Program-made: the position numbers and the translations under genes
Shown: one piece after another, positions 25,334-32,365 of the stretch
How positions within the stretch are numbered: position 1 is the stretch's first letter
Layout of the letters: every line of letters begins with the position of its first letter
Source: Litorivita sp040371945
GTDB taxonomy: Bacteria; Pseudomonadota; Alphaproteobacteria; Rhodobacterales; Rhodobacteraceae
Direction of reading: 5' to 3'
Assembly: GCF_040371945.1 (NCBI RefSeq)
Contig: NZ_BAABWS010000001.1
Location: 682,001 to 746,000, forward strand
DNA: 64,000 nucleotides
Notes under the pieces: model-generated
Databases searched by the model: none
What the model was told of the DNA's origin: nothing
Seen by the model: the letters and a program-made list of their open reading frames with translations, nothing else

Positions 25334-26506
25334 ATGAAATGGCTCAAACGGCTCGGGCTTGCGGTTTTGGCGCTGGTCATCGTCGGCGCCATCGGTTTTT
25401 TCGGCTTTCTGGCCGATTATGTCGGCGCGAAATCCAACAATGTCATCGCCCATGACCCCTACCCCGTCTCGGACGAGGCCCGCGCCCTGCACGATACGCT
25501 CTTTGTCGGCGACTGGCATGCCGATAGCCTCTTGTGGGAGCGCGATCTCAATGAGGTCGGATACGGGCAGGTCGATTTTCCGCGCCTGCGCCAAGGCGGC
25601 GTCGCGCTGCAGGTGTTCACCGCCGTCACCAAAAGCCCCGCGGGCCTCAACTATGAGGAAAACTCCGCCGAGGCCTTTGACAACATTACACTTTTGTCCT
25701 TTGGACAATTACGCCCCGTCAAAACATGGACCTCGCTTCTGGCCCGCGCCGAGGATCAGGCCATGCGCCTGCATGAGTTCCGCGATGCCGATCCCGAGCG
25801 TATCAAGATCATCAGGTCCAAGGCCGATCTGGACGCGTTGATCGCCGCCCGCGCCGCCAACCCAGAGGTGGTCGGCGCGCTTTTGGGCGTCGAGGGCGCG
25901 CATCCTTTGGAGGGCAAGATCGAGAACCTCGCGCGGCTCGAGGCCGCCGGTTATCGCCTGATCGGGCTACAACATTTCTTTGACAACGAATTGGGCGGAT
26001 CGCTGCATGGCACATCCAACGCAGGCCTGACCGATTTCGGCCGCGAGGTGGTCGATGAGGTGGTGCGGCGCGGGTTGATCCTTGATCTGGCCCATTCGAG
26101 CCAGCATGTGATCGAGGATGTTCTGGCGCGCACCGATATTCCGCTGGTGGTCTCGCATACGGGGCTGCATTCGCATTGCGAGGTCAAACGCAACCTGCCC
26201 GATGCGCTGCTGCGCGAGGTGGCGGCGCGCGGCGGGGTGATCGGCATGGGCTATTGGGCCGAGGTCGCCTGCGACGAGATTACCCCTGCGGGCATCGCCA
26301 AGATGATCGTCGCGGCGGTGGCGGCGGTGGGCGAGGACGGGGTCTCGCTCGGCTCGGATTACGATGGATCGGTGGAGACGGCCTTTGACACTTCCGAATT
26401 GCCTGCTCTGACCCATGCGCTGCTTGAGGCCGGATTGACGCCCGCGCAGATCGGCAAAGTCATGGGCGGCAATATGCAACGCGTGATCCGCGCAAGGTTG
26501 CAGTGA
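25334..26506 (+). CDS. Membrane dipeptidase (M19 renal dipeptidase family)
   Basis: A 390-aa zinc dipeptidase anchored by an N-terminal membrane segment (residues about 8-28, LGLAVLALVIVGAIGFFGFLA), with its catalytic barrel probably in the periplasm. Metal-ligand regions of the family are visible: VGDWHADSLLWER (HxD), GVEGAHPLEG (Glu), VVSHTGLHSHCEVKRNL (His ligands) and SLGSDYDGS near the C-terminus. The start at 25334 has GAGGGAGGA upstream. A strong terminator follows within 50 bp. M19 enzymes cleave L-D or L-L dipeptides, including some from cell-wall turnover. Confidence 0.92.
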   Translation: MKWLKRLGLAVLALVIVGAIGFFGFLADYVGAKSNNVIAHDPYPVSDEARALHDTLFVGDWHADSLLWERDLNEVGYGQVDFPRLRQGGVALQVFTAVTKSPAGLNYEENSAEAFDNITLLSFGQLRPVKTWTSLLARAEDQAMRLHEFRDADPERIKIIRSKADLDALIAARAANPEVVGALLGVEGAHPLEGKIENLARLEAAGYRLIGLQHFFDNELGGSLHGTSNAGLTDFGREVVDEVVRRGLILDLAHSSQHVIEDVLARTDIPLVVSHTGLHSHCEVKRNLPDALLREVAARGGVIGMGYWAEVACDEITPAGIAKMIVAAVAAVGEDGVSLGSDYDGSVETAFDTSELPALTHALLEAGLTPAQIGKVMGGNMQRVIRARLQ

Positions 26507-26521
26507 TCCACCATATAACGG

Positions 26522-26554
26522 CAAAGGGCGCTCTTGCATCAAGAGCGCCCTTTG
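26522..26554 (+). terminator. Intrinsic terminator after the membrane dipeptidase gene
   Basis: A 15-bp perfect stem (26522-26536 with 26540-26554) has a 3-nt loop and is followed by TAATTT. It lies 16 bp after the dipeptidase stop and may also serve the minus-strand DUF4389 gene, since the stem is preceded by a short A-rich stretch. Confidence 0.85.
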
Positions 26555-26603
26555 TAATTTAAAAACAGTGCCTTGATCGGCTCAGCAGATCGGCAAATCT
26601 CAC

Positions 26604-26906
26604 TCAGTCTATTTCCGTCCAAGGCCAAGGCTTCACTTGGCTGTCGGCGGTCATATAGCGCACGGCCTTGGCCATCCACACGCCCAGATCGGTGCCGAAA
26701 CTGGCAAGGTTCTCGTTCGGCTCGCCCTTGTTGAGCGCCATGATCACGATTTGTATGATCGTCACCACGCCCAAAATCGTTTGCGACACGCTCATCATGA
26801 AGGCGATGAGGATCACATAGACGATCCGCATCAGCATCCCCTCGGGCGCCTCGGGTTCAATCTGTTCGCCGTGCATGCGGCCTTCGAGTTTTTCATCATC
26901 CGTCAT
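26604..26906 (-). CDS. DUF4389 domain membrane protein
   Basis: A 100-aa protein whose central part (MRIVYVILIAFMMSVSQTIL, then GVVTIIQIVIMALN) forms two membrane helices, as in the DUF4389 family. The ATG at 26906 has GGGGGACGG upstream. The function of the family is unknown. It follows rpoH on the minus strand by 83 bp, but it also faces the dipeptidase gene tail to tail, so the upstream relation is uncertain. Confidence 0.82.
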   Translation of the reverse strand: MTDDEKLEGRMHGEQIEPEAPEGMLMRIVYVILIAFMMSVSQTILGVVTIIQIVIMALNKGEPNENLASFGTDLGVWMAKAVRYMTADSQVKPWPWTEID

Positions 26907-26989
26907 CGCCCGTCCCCCAAAACAAAAAGGCATCGGGGACCACATTGCCCCCCGATGCCGATCTATTCAACCCTTGTCCTGCCCCGAGG

Positions 26990-27892
26990 TCAGGCGCTTT
27001 CCATCAGGCCTTTCTCGCTCGCCAATTCGCGCATGCGCAGTTGCAGCTTTTCAAAGGCGCGCACCTCGATCTGGCGGATGCGTTCGCGGCTGACATCATA
27101 GACGCCGCTGAGGTCTTCAAGCGTCATCGGATTGTCCTCAAGGCGGCGCTTGGTCAGGATGTCCTGCTCGCGCGCGTTGAGCACATCCATCGCTTGGGCC
27201 AGAAGTTCGCGGCGGGTGTCCATTTCGTCCTTTTCGGCGTAATCGCCCGCCTGATCGGCATCCTCATCCTCAAGCCAGTCCTGCCATTGCATCGTGCCCT
27301 CGCCTTCGGAGCCGACGGTCGCGTTGAGCGAGGCATCCCCGCCCGACATCCGCCGGTTCATCGAGATCACCTCGGTCTCGGTCACGCCCAGATCGGTGGC
27401 GATTTTTGTCACATTGTCGGGGTGCAGATCGCCCTCTTCAAAGGCGCCGATCTTGGCCTTGGCCTTGCGCAGATTGAAGAACAGCTTCTTCTGCCCCGAG
27501 GTGGTGCCCATTTTCACAAGGCTCCACGAACGCAGGATAAATTCCTGAATGCTGGCGCGGATCCACCACATCGCATAGGTCGACAGGCGAAAGCCCTTTT
27601 CGGGGTCAAAGCGTTTGACCGCCTGCATCAACCCGACATTGGCCTCCGAAATCACCTCGGCCTGCGGCAATCCATAGCCGCGATAGCCCATGGCGATTTT
27701 CGCCGCCAGACGCAGGTGCGATGTGACCATCTTATGCGCGGCTTCGGTGTCTTGCTCTTCGACCCAACGCTTGGCCAGCATATATTCCTCTTCCGGCTCA
27801 AGGAGCGGGAATTTGCGGATTTCCTGCATATAGCGGTTCAAGCCGCCTTCCGGCGTCGGGGCCGGCAGATTTGCATAGTTACTCAAGTTCAT
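26990..27892 (-). CDS. rpoH: RNA polymerase heat-shock sigma factor RpoH (sigma-32)
   Basis: A 300-aa sigma-70-family factor. Region 2 begins RYMQEIRKFPLLEPEEEYML and includes HLRLAAKIAMGYRGYGLPQAEVISEANVG, RLSTYAMWWIRASIQEFILR. The RpoH-box QKKLFFNLRKAKAK distinguishes it from RpoD. Region 4 ends TLEDLSGVYDVSRERIRQIEVRAFEKLQ. It directs transcription of chaperone and protease genes under stress. Many Rhodobacterales carry two RpoH genes, so this may be RpoH1 or RpoH2; I cannot decide. It is followed by the DUF4389 gene. Confidence 0.96.
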   Translation of the reverse strand: MNLSNYANLPAPTPEGGLNRYMQEIRKFPLLEPEEEYMLAKRWVEEQDTEAAHKMVTSHLRLAAKIAMGYRGYGLPQAEVISEANVGLMQAVKRFDPEKGFRLSTYAMWWIRASIQEFILRSWSLVKMGTTSGQKKLFFNLRKAKAKIGAFEEGDLHPDNVTKIATDLGVTETEVISMNRRMSGGDASLNATVGSEGEGTMQWQDWLEDEDADQAGDYAEKDEMDTRRELLAQAMDVLNAREQDILTKRRLEDNPMTLEDLSGVYDVSRERIRQIEVRAFEKLQLRMRELASEKGLMESA

Positions 27893-27937
27893 ATCCCCCT
27901 GTAAGGTCGGGGCCCTTATGTTAAAGGGCGTAACATC

Positions 27938-27966
27938 GAGTTAGGTATTACAAAGCGCGGTTTCAA
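27938..27966 (-). promoter_or_regulatory. Candidate rpoH promoter
   Basis: On the minus strand TTGAAA (complement of 27961-27966) and TAACTC (complement of 27938-27943) are 17 bp apart. The start would be about 40 nt upstream of the rpoH ATG. The -35 is preceded by C, giving CTTGAAA, which also matches the sigma-32 -35 element, so heat-shock autoregulation is conceivable; the -10 is not a good sigma-32 match. Confidence 0.4.
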
Positions 27967-28096
27967 GGCGCTTAGATGTGATTGTTTAACGAAACTATAA
28001 CGCGGCTCCGTCGCTGCCGCGCGGCATTTCATGCATTTTCACGCATTCGTGCGCGGATGAAACAGCGACAAATCCGCCTAAGCCATTGGAAATGCG

Positions 28097-29131
28097 TCAC
28101 TTCGAGGGAAGGCGCAGATCATCCATCAATTCGGCCATATCCTGCGGCAGCGCCGCTTCAAACCGCATCATCTCGCCGCTGACCGGATGTTCGAACCCCA
28201 AAACCGCCGCATGCAAGGCTTGGCGCGCAAAGCCCGAAATCGCATCGACCCCCGCCTGCGACAGAGCGCCCTTGGGCAATTTGCGCTTGTTGCCATAGGT
28301 CGGATCGCCGATCAAACTATGCCCCGCATGGGCCATATGCACGCGAATCTGATGGGTGCGCCCCGTCTCGAGCCAGCATTCCACCAAGGTCGCCACCACC
28401 GGCGCGCCAAAGGTTTCGACAATGCGCGCGCGGGTCACCGCATGGCGCCCGCCGGTGAAATAGACCGCCTGTTTTTGACGGTCATGTTTGTGGCGCGCCA
28501 ATTGCGTGGTGATCCGCATGATATTGCCGCTCTCGAAGCTGACGCCGCGCACCCCGCGCAACCGCGGATCATTGGCATCGGGCGTGCCGTAAACCACCGC
28601 GAGGTAATAGCGCTCGACGGTGTGTTTTTCGAATTGCTTGGCCAACCCGTGATGGGCGCGGTCGGATTTGGCGACCACCAAAAGCCCGCTGGTTTCCTTG
28701 TCGATGCGGTGGACAATCCCGGGGCGTTTTTCGCCCCCCACGCCCGACAGGTCCGCGCCGCAATGATGCAAAAGCGCATTGACCAATGTCCCCGTCGGCG
28801 TGCCCGGGGCGGGATGGACCACCATGCCCGCCGGTTTGTTGATCACAATCAGATCAACATCCTCATAAACCACCTCAAGCGGAATCTCCTCGGGGCCGAT
28901 ATGGCTCTCTTCGGCCACGGGCACGGTGATCTCGACGATATCGCCCTCCTCGACCCGCGCCTTGGGGTCGGTGGTCACCGCCCCGTTGAGCGTCACCTCC
29001 CCCGCTTCGATCAACTTGGCCAGCCGCGTGCGCGACAACGACGCCTCCACTGGCACATCGCGCGAAAGCGCCTTATCAAGGCGGGGCGCGGGATCCGCGC
29101 TGATACGAACAGAAAGGCGCGTGGAGCCCAT
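28097..29131 (-). CDS. rluD: 23S rRNA pseudouridine synthase RluD
   Basis: A 344-aa enzyme expected to make pseudouridines at 1911, 1915 and 1917 (E. coli numbering) of 23S rRNA helix 69. An N-terminal S4 RNA-binding domain (RLDKALSRDVPVEASLSRTR, then LIEAGEVTLNG) precedes the RluA-family catalytic domain, which contains HRIDKETSGLLVVAKSD with the catalytic Asp, and RTHQIRVHMAHAGHSLIGDP. The ATG at 29131 overlaps by two bases the start codon of the divergent DUF6476 gene (29130). RluC is a possible alternative, but the S4 domain and length agree with RluD. Confidence 0.9.
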   Translation of the reverse strand: MGSTRLSVRISADPAPRLDKALSRDVPVEASLSRTRLAKLIEAGEVTLNGAVTTDPKARVEEGDIVEITVPVAEESHIGPEEIPLEVVYEDVDLIVINKPAGMVVHPAPGTPTGTLVNALLHHCGADLSGVGGEKRPGIVHRIDKETSGLLVVAKSDRAHHGLAKQFEKHTVERYYLAVVYGTPDANDPRLRGVRGVSFESGNIMRITTQLARHKHDRQKQAVYFTGGRHAVTRARIVETFGAPVVATLVECWLETGRTHQIRVHMAHAGHSLIGDPTYGNKRKLPKGALSQAGVDAISGFARQALHAAVLGFEHPVSGEMMRFEAALPQDMAELMDDLRLPSK

Positions 29132-29432
29132 GAGTGACAATCCTCAGCCGGAGGTCGATCCGGTCAATTTACGGTTTCTGCGCCTCTTGGTCACGGTTCT
29201 GACCGGCACGATGATAGCGGGCCTTCTAGTCATCATCGCGCTGATTGTCATCCGTTTCTCGGCCGATTCCCTGCCGCTGCCGGAAAAACTGCTTTTGCCG
29301 GACGGCGTCGAGGCCGAAGCCTTCACCCGCGGCAAAGGATGGGTCGCGGTGGTCAGCAATGATGACCGCATTCTGATCTATGACAGCAAGACCGGCCAAT
29401 TGCGCCAAACCGTCGAGATCGCCAAACCCTAA
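29130..29432 (+). CDS. DUF6476-like small membrane protein
   Basis: A 100-aa protein with one membrane helix at about residues 20-44 (LLVTVLTGTMIAGLLVIIALIV) and a C-terminal domain with a beta-strand-rich, lipid-facing or periplasmic segment (WVAVVSNDDRILIYDSKTGQ). The family name comes from my recollection of Rhodobacterales annotations. The start has GAAAGG upstream. The gene shares its start region head to head with rluD, the two ATGs overlapping within one CATG. Confidence 0.8.
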   Translation: MSDNPQPEVDPVNLRFLRLLVTVLTGTMIAGLLVIIALIVIRFSADSLPLPEKLLLPDGVEAEAFTRGKGWVAVVSNDDRILIYDSKTGQLRQTVEIAKP

Positions 29433-29496
29433 GGTCGCTTTGTGCCGCGCGCCCGAGGCTCTTGCGGGGTTTCGCGCCGCTTTGGCGCGCCGCAAA

Positions 29497-29543
29497 CCGC
29501 ACCGTCGCAATACCGACAAAATACCGACGCGTTACAGACAGCC
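29497..29543 (+). repeat. Dispersed 47-bp repeat, copy 1
   Basis: This 47-bp segment is 43/47 identical, without gaps, to 55789-55835. Both have three tandem 11-bp units of the type ACCGACGCAAT, then GTTACAGACAGCC. It lies between the DUF6476 gene and the tRNA-His terminator, with no coding content. Confidence 0.9.
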
Positions 29544-29567
29544 AAAAACCCCGCCCCCAATGGGGCG
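29544..29567 (-). terminator. Intrinsic terminator of tRNA-His
   Basis: On the minus strand arms CGCCCC and GGGGCG (29552-29557 with 29562-29567) pair across a 4-nt loop, then GGTTTTT follows (complement of 29544-29550). It lies 26 bp after the mature 3' end of tRNA-His. Confidence 0.6.
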
Positions 29568-29593
29568 CGCATGACCGAACGGATGGGGGGAAA

Positions 29594-29670
29594 TGGTACC
29601 ACCTCCTGGTCTCGAACCAGGGACCTCTTGATCCACAATCAAGCGCTCTAACCAACTGAGCTAAGGCGGC
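29594..29670 (-). tRNA. tRNA-His (anticodon GTG)
   Basis: The 77-nt gene encodes acceptor arms GCCGCCT and AGGTGGT, a D arm AGCTCAGTTGG, the anticodon GTG in loop TTGTGGA, and a T arm GGTTCGAGACC. CCA is encoded (complement of 29594-29596). The discriminator is A, not the C73 usual in bacteria, and the base before position 1 is T, not G, a known alphaproteobacterial exception (see findings). A promoter with a 17-bp spacer lies upstream. Confidence 0.95.
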
Positions 29671-29679
29671 ACTGGGGCG

Positions 29680-29708
29680 GATTTATCGACTGCGACGGGC
29701 AAATGCAA
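29680..29708 (-). promoter_or_regulatory. Probable sigma-70 promoter of tRNA-His
   Basis: On the minus strand TTGCAT (complement of 29703-29708) and TAAATC (complement of 29680-29685) have exactly 17 bp between them. The -10 element ends 10 bp before the mature tRNA 5' end. Confidence 0.7.
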
Positions 29709-29841
29709 GACTGATCTGCGCGAAATCTGCCCGATCCTTGCGGCTAATTTTGCCCGCCCGCCCAAATCGCCAAGACGCGCCAAAGCCTTGCAAAAACCGC
29801 TGGGTCGGAGTAGCCCAAGACAGTGCAAAAGGAGAGCGCCC

Positions 29842-30027
29842 ATGGGGATCAACAGCGAAGTCGATATCGAGGCAAATTTGCAAATCGGGCCGACCGATCA
29901 AGGCATGGTCCGGATTTACGTCGAATCGCAAGGCGTTGAAATCCCTATGGATTTCACGCCAGACGAGGCCGAGGAAATCGCCGAGGAAATCCGCGCCGCC
30001 GCAGGCACCGCGCGCAATATCAAATAG
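29842..30027 (+). CDS. DUF6324-like small protein
   Basis: A 61-aa acidic soluble protein beginning MGINSEVDIEANLQIGPTD, with a middle strand (MVRIYVESQGVEIPMDF) and an acidic helix (TPDEAEEIAEEIRAA). I recall this as a conserved Rhodobacterales protein (DUF6324). The function is unknown. It has an excellent ribosome site (AAAAGGAGAG) 8 bp before the ATG. It converges with mmcB. Confidence 0.85.
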   Translation: MGINSEVDIEANLQIGPTDQGMVRIYVESQGVEIPMDFTPDEAEEIAEEIRAAAGTARNIK

Positions 30028-30039
30028 CAATCGCGCGCT

Positions 30040-30471
30040 TTAGGGGCGCGGATCGCGCAACCGGTGCAAGCGCCGCGCCGCATCGCGGGCGAATTTGAGC
30101 GAGAGAGATTTGCGCCGCGCGGGCGGCAATTTGTCCTCTGCCCCCATGCGAATGATCTCTGCGCCGTAGGCATCGGCGATGATCAATCCGCTGCCTTCGG
30201 GCAAAACTTCGACCGGAAACTCCGCATCCACCGCCCAGAAAAACCGGTCGCACCACGGCAAATAGCCCTCCCACTTCGAATCCGCCTGATAATCGGCCAG
30301 CGAGGATTTGCACTCCACCACCCAAATCTCGCCCTTCGGCCCGACGGCCATCACATCCACGCGGCGGCCCCGTTCGGGCACGAATTCTTCCACAGAAACA
30401 AAGTCATAGCTAAGCAGATGGCGACAAACGCCACGTGCCAAAAGCTGTCCTGGTTGTAGAAATTCGCTCAT
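30040..30471 (-). CDS. mmcB: MmcB family DNA repair protein
   Basis: A 143-aa protein of the MmcB family, which in Caulobacter belongs to the LexA regulon and takes part in the response to mitomycin C. The PD-(D/E)xK nuclease-like core is visible as RRVDVMAVGPKGEIWVVECKSS. It starts MSEFLQPGQLLARGVCRHL. The start is not certain: ATGs at 30471 and 30480 are both possible and no strong ribosome site is seen. A LexA-type box lies at 30484-30498, directly in front of the start (see separate entry), which strengthens the assignment. Confidence 0.88.
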   Translation of the reverse strand: MSEFLQPGQLLARGVCRHLLSYDFVSVEEFVPERGRRVDVMAVGPKGEIWVVECKSSLADYQADSKWEGYLPWCDRFFWAVDAEFPVEVLPEGSGLIIADAYGAEIIRMGAEDKLPPARRKSLSLKFARDAARRLHRLRDPRP

Positions 30472-30778
30472 GGAATCCATTTTGGACAAAGCGCGAACCA
30501 ATGCAAGCCCTGCAATCTGTCGCTTTTTTCGCACCGACCGCAGGCGCCCCTTGCCGGACGCCCCTTTGAGGACTACATCAAGAGGCGGCGGGTTCTGCCC
30601 TTCTCGTTATTGGATGCATTCCGGTGGCCTTAAGCAATTCCGAGGGAGCTGGCTCTGTTTTGGCCCTGGCCTCTTTATCTGGCACCCACCTGTACATACA
30701 GGTCCTCGGGAATGAGATATCCGGACGGTTGCGTTTGCGGGCCCGCCACTTTTCAAAAATCTGTGTGATATAAGCGCC
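30472..30778. other. 307-bp intergenic region with candidate structured RNA
   Basis: No protein gene is seen. Next to mmcB it contains the LexA-type box. Between about 30611 and 30725 it holds a long imperfect inverted repeat: 30637-30645 pairs with 30704-30713 (one bulge), 30620-30624 with 30721-30725, plus a 6-bp apical hairpin 30688-30703. Both strands could fold equally; the transcribed strand is unknown. See findings. Confidence 0.5.
30484..30498 (-). promoter_or_regulatory. LexA-type SOS box upstream of mmcB
   Basis: On the minus strand GTTC-GCGCTTT-GTCC, a one-mismatch match to the alphaproteobacterial LexA operator GTTC-N7-GTTC, lies 4 bp before an ATG at 30480 and 13 bp before the ATG at 30471. 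It supports SOS control of mmcB. Confidence 0.6.
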
Positions 30779-31111
30779 TTAGCGGCGGTGATGACCACGG
30801 CGCTCTTGCGGCGAAGGGGCCTGCGCACGCACCAAAGCGGGGCGCAGCGCGGCCACCCTTTGGCGTTTTCCGCCGCGCGGCGGGCACTCGTCCTCCGTTA
30901 GGCGCATCACCGCAATGGCGAATTGCACAGCGGCAAAAACAATCCCGTTCGCGACCCAAAGGATCACCACGGCCAAAAGCCCCGAAGGGCTGGTCGAGAC
31001 GAGATGCCACAAATTGGCGATATTAAACCACAACAGCATCGCCACAAAAGCCGCCGCGATGGCGAAACCGATGGCGCATTGGATGATATAAAGGCGGATA
31101 AGCTTGGGCAT
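30779..31111 (-). CDS. Small membrane protein
   Basis: A 110-aa protein starting MPKLIRLYIIQCAIGFAIAA with two membrane helices (about residues 8-30 and 47-70: LWFNIANLWHLVSTSPSG loop between) and a basic C-terminus (RRGHHRR). I recall similar conserved Rhodobacterales proteins with no named function. The ATG at 31111 has GGAG 9 bp upstream. It is divergent from nothing close, lying 123 bp from the nusB terminator. Confidence 0.82.
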   Translation of the reverse strand: MPKLIRLYIIQCAIGFAIAAAFVAMLLWFNIANLWHLVSTSPSGLLAVVILWVANGIVFAAVQFAIAVMRLTEDECPPRGGKRQRVAALRPALVRAQAPSPQERRGHHRR

Positions 31112-31233
31112 GGCAGTGCTCCGACACATCAGATCGCAAGGACATCACAGCCCTGCCCGATCATGATATATGGCAATTGGCATATAACAAGCCCCGCCGT
31201 GCCCGCCCTGCGCTTTGACCGCGCCAAAACAGC

Positions 31234-31259
31234 AAAACGGGCGAGAAACTGCCCGTTTT
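31234..31259 (-). terminator. Intrinsic terminator after nusB
   Basis: Arms AAAACGGGC (31234-31242) and GCCCGTTTT (31251-31259) with an 8-nt loop form a bidirectional-type hairpin 40 bp after the nusB stop. Confidence 0.7.
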
Positions 31260-31298
31260 CGCGCCGCTTAGCGGCGTATAGCGCCCAGATCTCGCGGG

Positions 31299-31814
31299 TC
31301 AGAAGGCCTCGGGCTTGGCCTCGCGCGCCATATGATCGAGCACCGCGTTGACGAATTTGCTCTCTTTGCCCTCGGGGAAAAACGCCCGCGCCACATCGAC
31401 ATATTCGGTGATCACCACTTTAGGCGGCGTATCCGTTTGGGTCAATTCCGCCCCCGCCGCGCGAAACAGCGCCCGCAGGGTCGGATCGATCCGTGCGATC
31501 GGCCATTTGGCCACCAAGGCGCGGTCGGTCAATTGGTCAATCGCCGCCTGATAATTCACCGCATCTTGCATCACGGTGCGAAAATGGCGCGGATCGCCCT
31601 CTTGCATTTCATCGCCGTCATAGACCGCGCCAAAACGGTGGTCTTCGAATTCGACCATCACCCGTTCGACCGTCTGGCCGGAGCTTTCCATTTGAAACAG
31701 GGCCTGCACCGCATAGAGCCGCGCGGCGGATCTCATCTTGCGCTTGGCATTGCCGGACAGGTTGCTGCCGCGATCCGTATGGGCGGAGGGCTGGAGAGGG
31801 TCGTCGGTGCTCAT
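31299..31814 (-). CDS. nusB: Transcription antitermination factor NusB
   Basis: A 171-aa NusB protein that joins the rRNA antitermination complex with NusE. The family segments AARLYAVQALFQMESSG and RALVAKWPIARIDPTLRALFRAAGAE, then VITEYVDVARAFF, are present. The N-terminus has about 25 extra residues. Its start overlaps the ribH stop by 4 bp, so it is the last gene of the ribE-ribB-ribH-nusB group, the usual companion of ribH in bacteria. Confidence 0.95.
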   Translation of the reverse strand: MSTDDPLQPSAHTDRGSNLSGNAKRKMRSAARLYAVQALFQMESSGQTVERVMVEFEDHRFGAVYDGDEMQEGDPRHFRTVMQDAVNYQAAIDQLTDRALVAKWPIARIDPTLRALFRAAGAELTQTDTPPKVVITEYVDVARAFFPEGKESKFVNAVLDHMAREAKPEAF

Positions 31815-32362
31815 GCGGTGGGGTTGCCCTTGCTGGTGGCTGCGATCTGGTATTCATCTTGCGCGGGGACAAAACCGACCCCCTTGCGCGAAGCGCCCCA
31901 TTTACGGGCCAGCGCGACAAGATGCAAGGCCGCAGCGGCCGCGCCGCCGCCCTTATTTTGATCCGCCGGATCGGCGCGCACTTCGGCCTGTTTGCGGGTC
32001 TCGACGGTCAGGATGCCATTGCCGATGCACAGCCCCTGAAGCCCCAAAAGTTGCAGCGCGCGGCTGCTGTCGTTGCAGACGGTATCGTAATGGGTGGTCT
32101 CGCCGCGAATAACGCAGCCAAGCGCCACATAGCCGTCGAAATTGCTCATCCGTTCGGCGATGCCCACGGCGGTGGGGATTTCCAAGGCGCCCGGCACTTC
32201 GACGATATCATAGGTCGCGCCGCAGGCCTCGATCTCCGCCTTGGCCCCCGCGATCATATTGTCGGCGATGTCCTTGTAATAGGGCGACACCACGATCAAC
32301 AGCTTCACGGGCTTGTCGAATGCGGGACGCGGCAGGATGTAATGTTGCTCTGCACCAGCCAT
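31811..32362 (-). CDS. ribH: 6,7-dimethyl-8-ribityllumazine synthase RibH
   Basis: RibH condenses the RibB and RibD products to lumazine, the penultimate step of riboflavin synthesis. The 183-aa protein has a visible YKDIADNMIAGAKAEIEACG, the substrate loop VEVPGALEIPTAV and the conserved VALGCVIRGETTHYDTVCND. Length is typical. It follows ribB by 3 bp and overlaps nusB by 4 bp. Confidence 0.96.
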   Translation of the reverse strand: MAGAEQHYILPRPAFDKPVKLLIVVSPYYKDIADNMIAGAKAEIEACGATYDIVEVPGALEIPTAVGIAERMSNFDGYVALGCVIRGETTHYDTVCNDSSRALQLLGLQGLCIGNGILTVETRKQAEVRADPADQNKGGGAAAAALHLVALARKWGASRKGVGFVPAQDEYQIAATSKGNPTA

Positions 32363-32365
32363 ATT

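Noticed and set aside
30601..30730. Identification of the structured gap as SRP RNA or tmRNA
   Set aside because: The conserved SRP tetraloop region (GGAA in a GGTC..GGAAGGAAGCAGCC context) and the tmRNA tag sequence are missing; only the hairpin architecture is supported.
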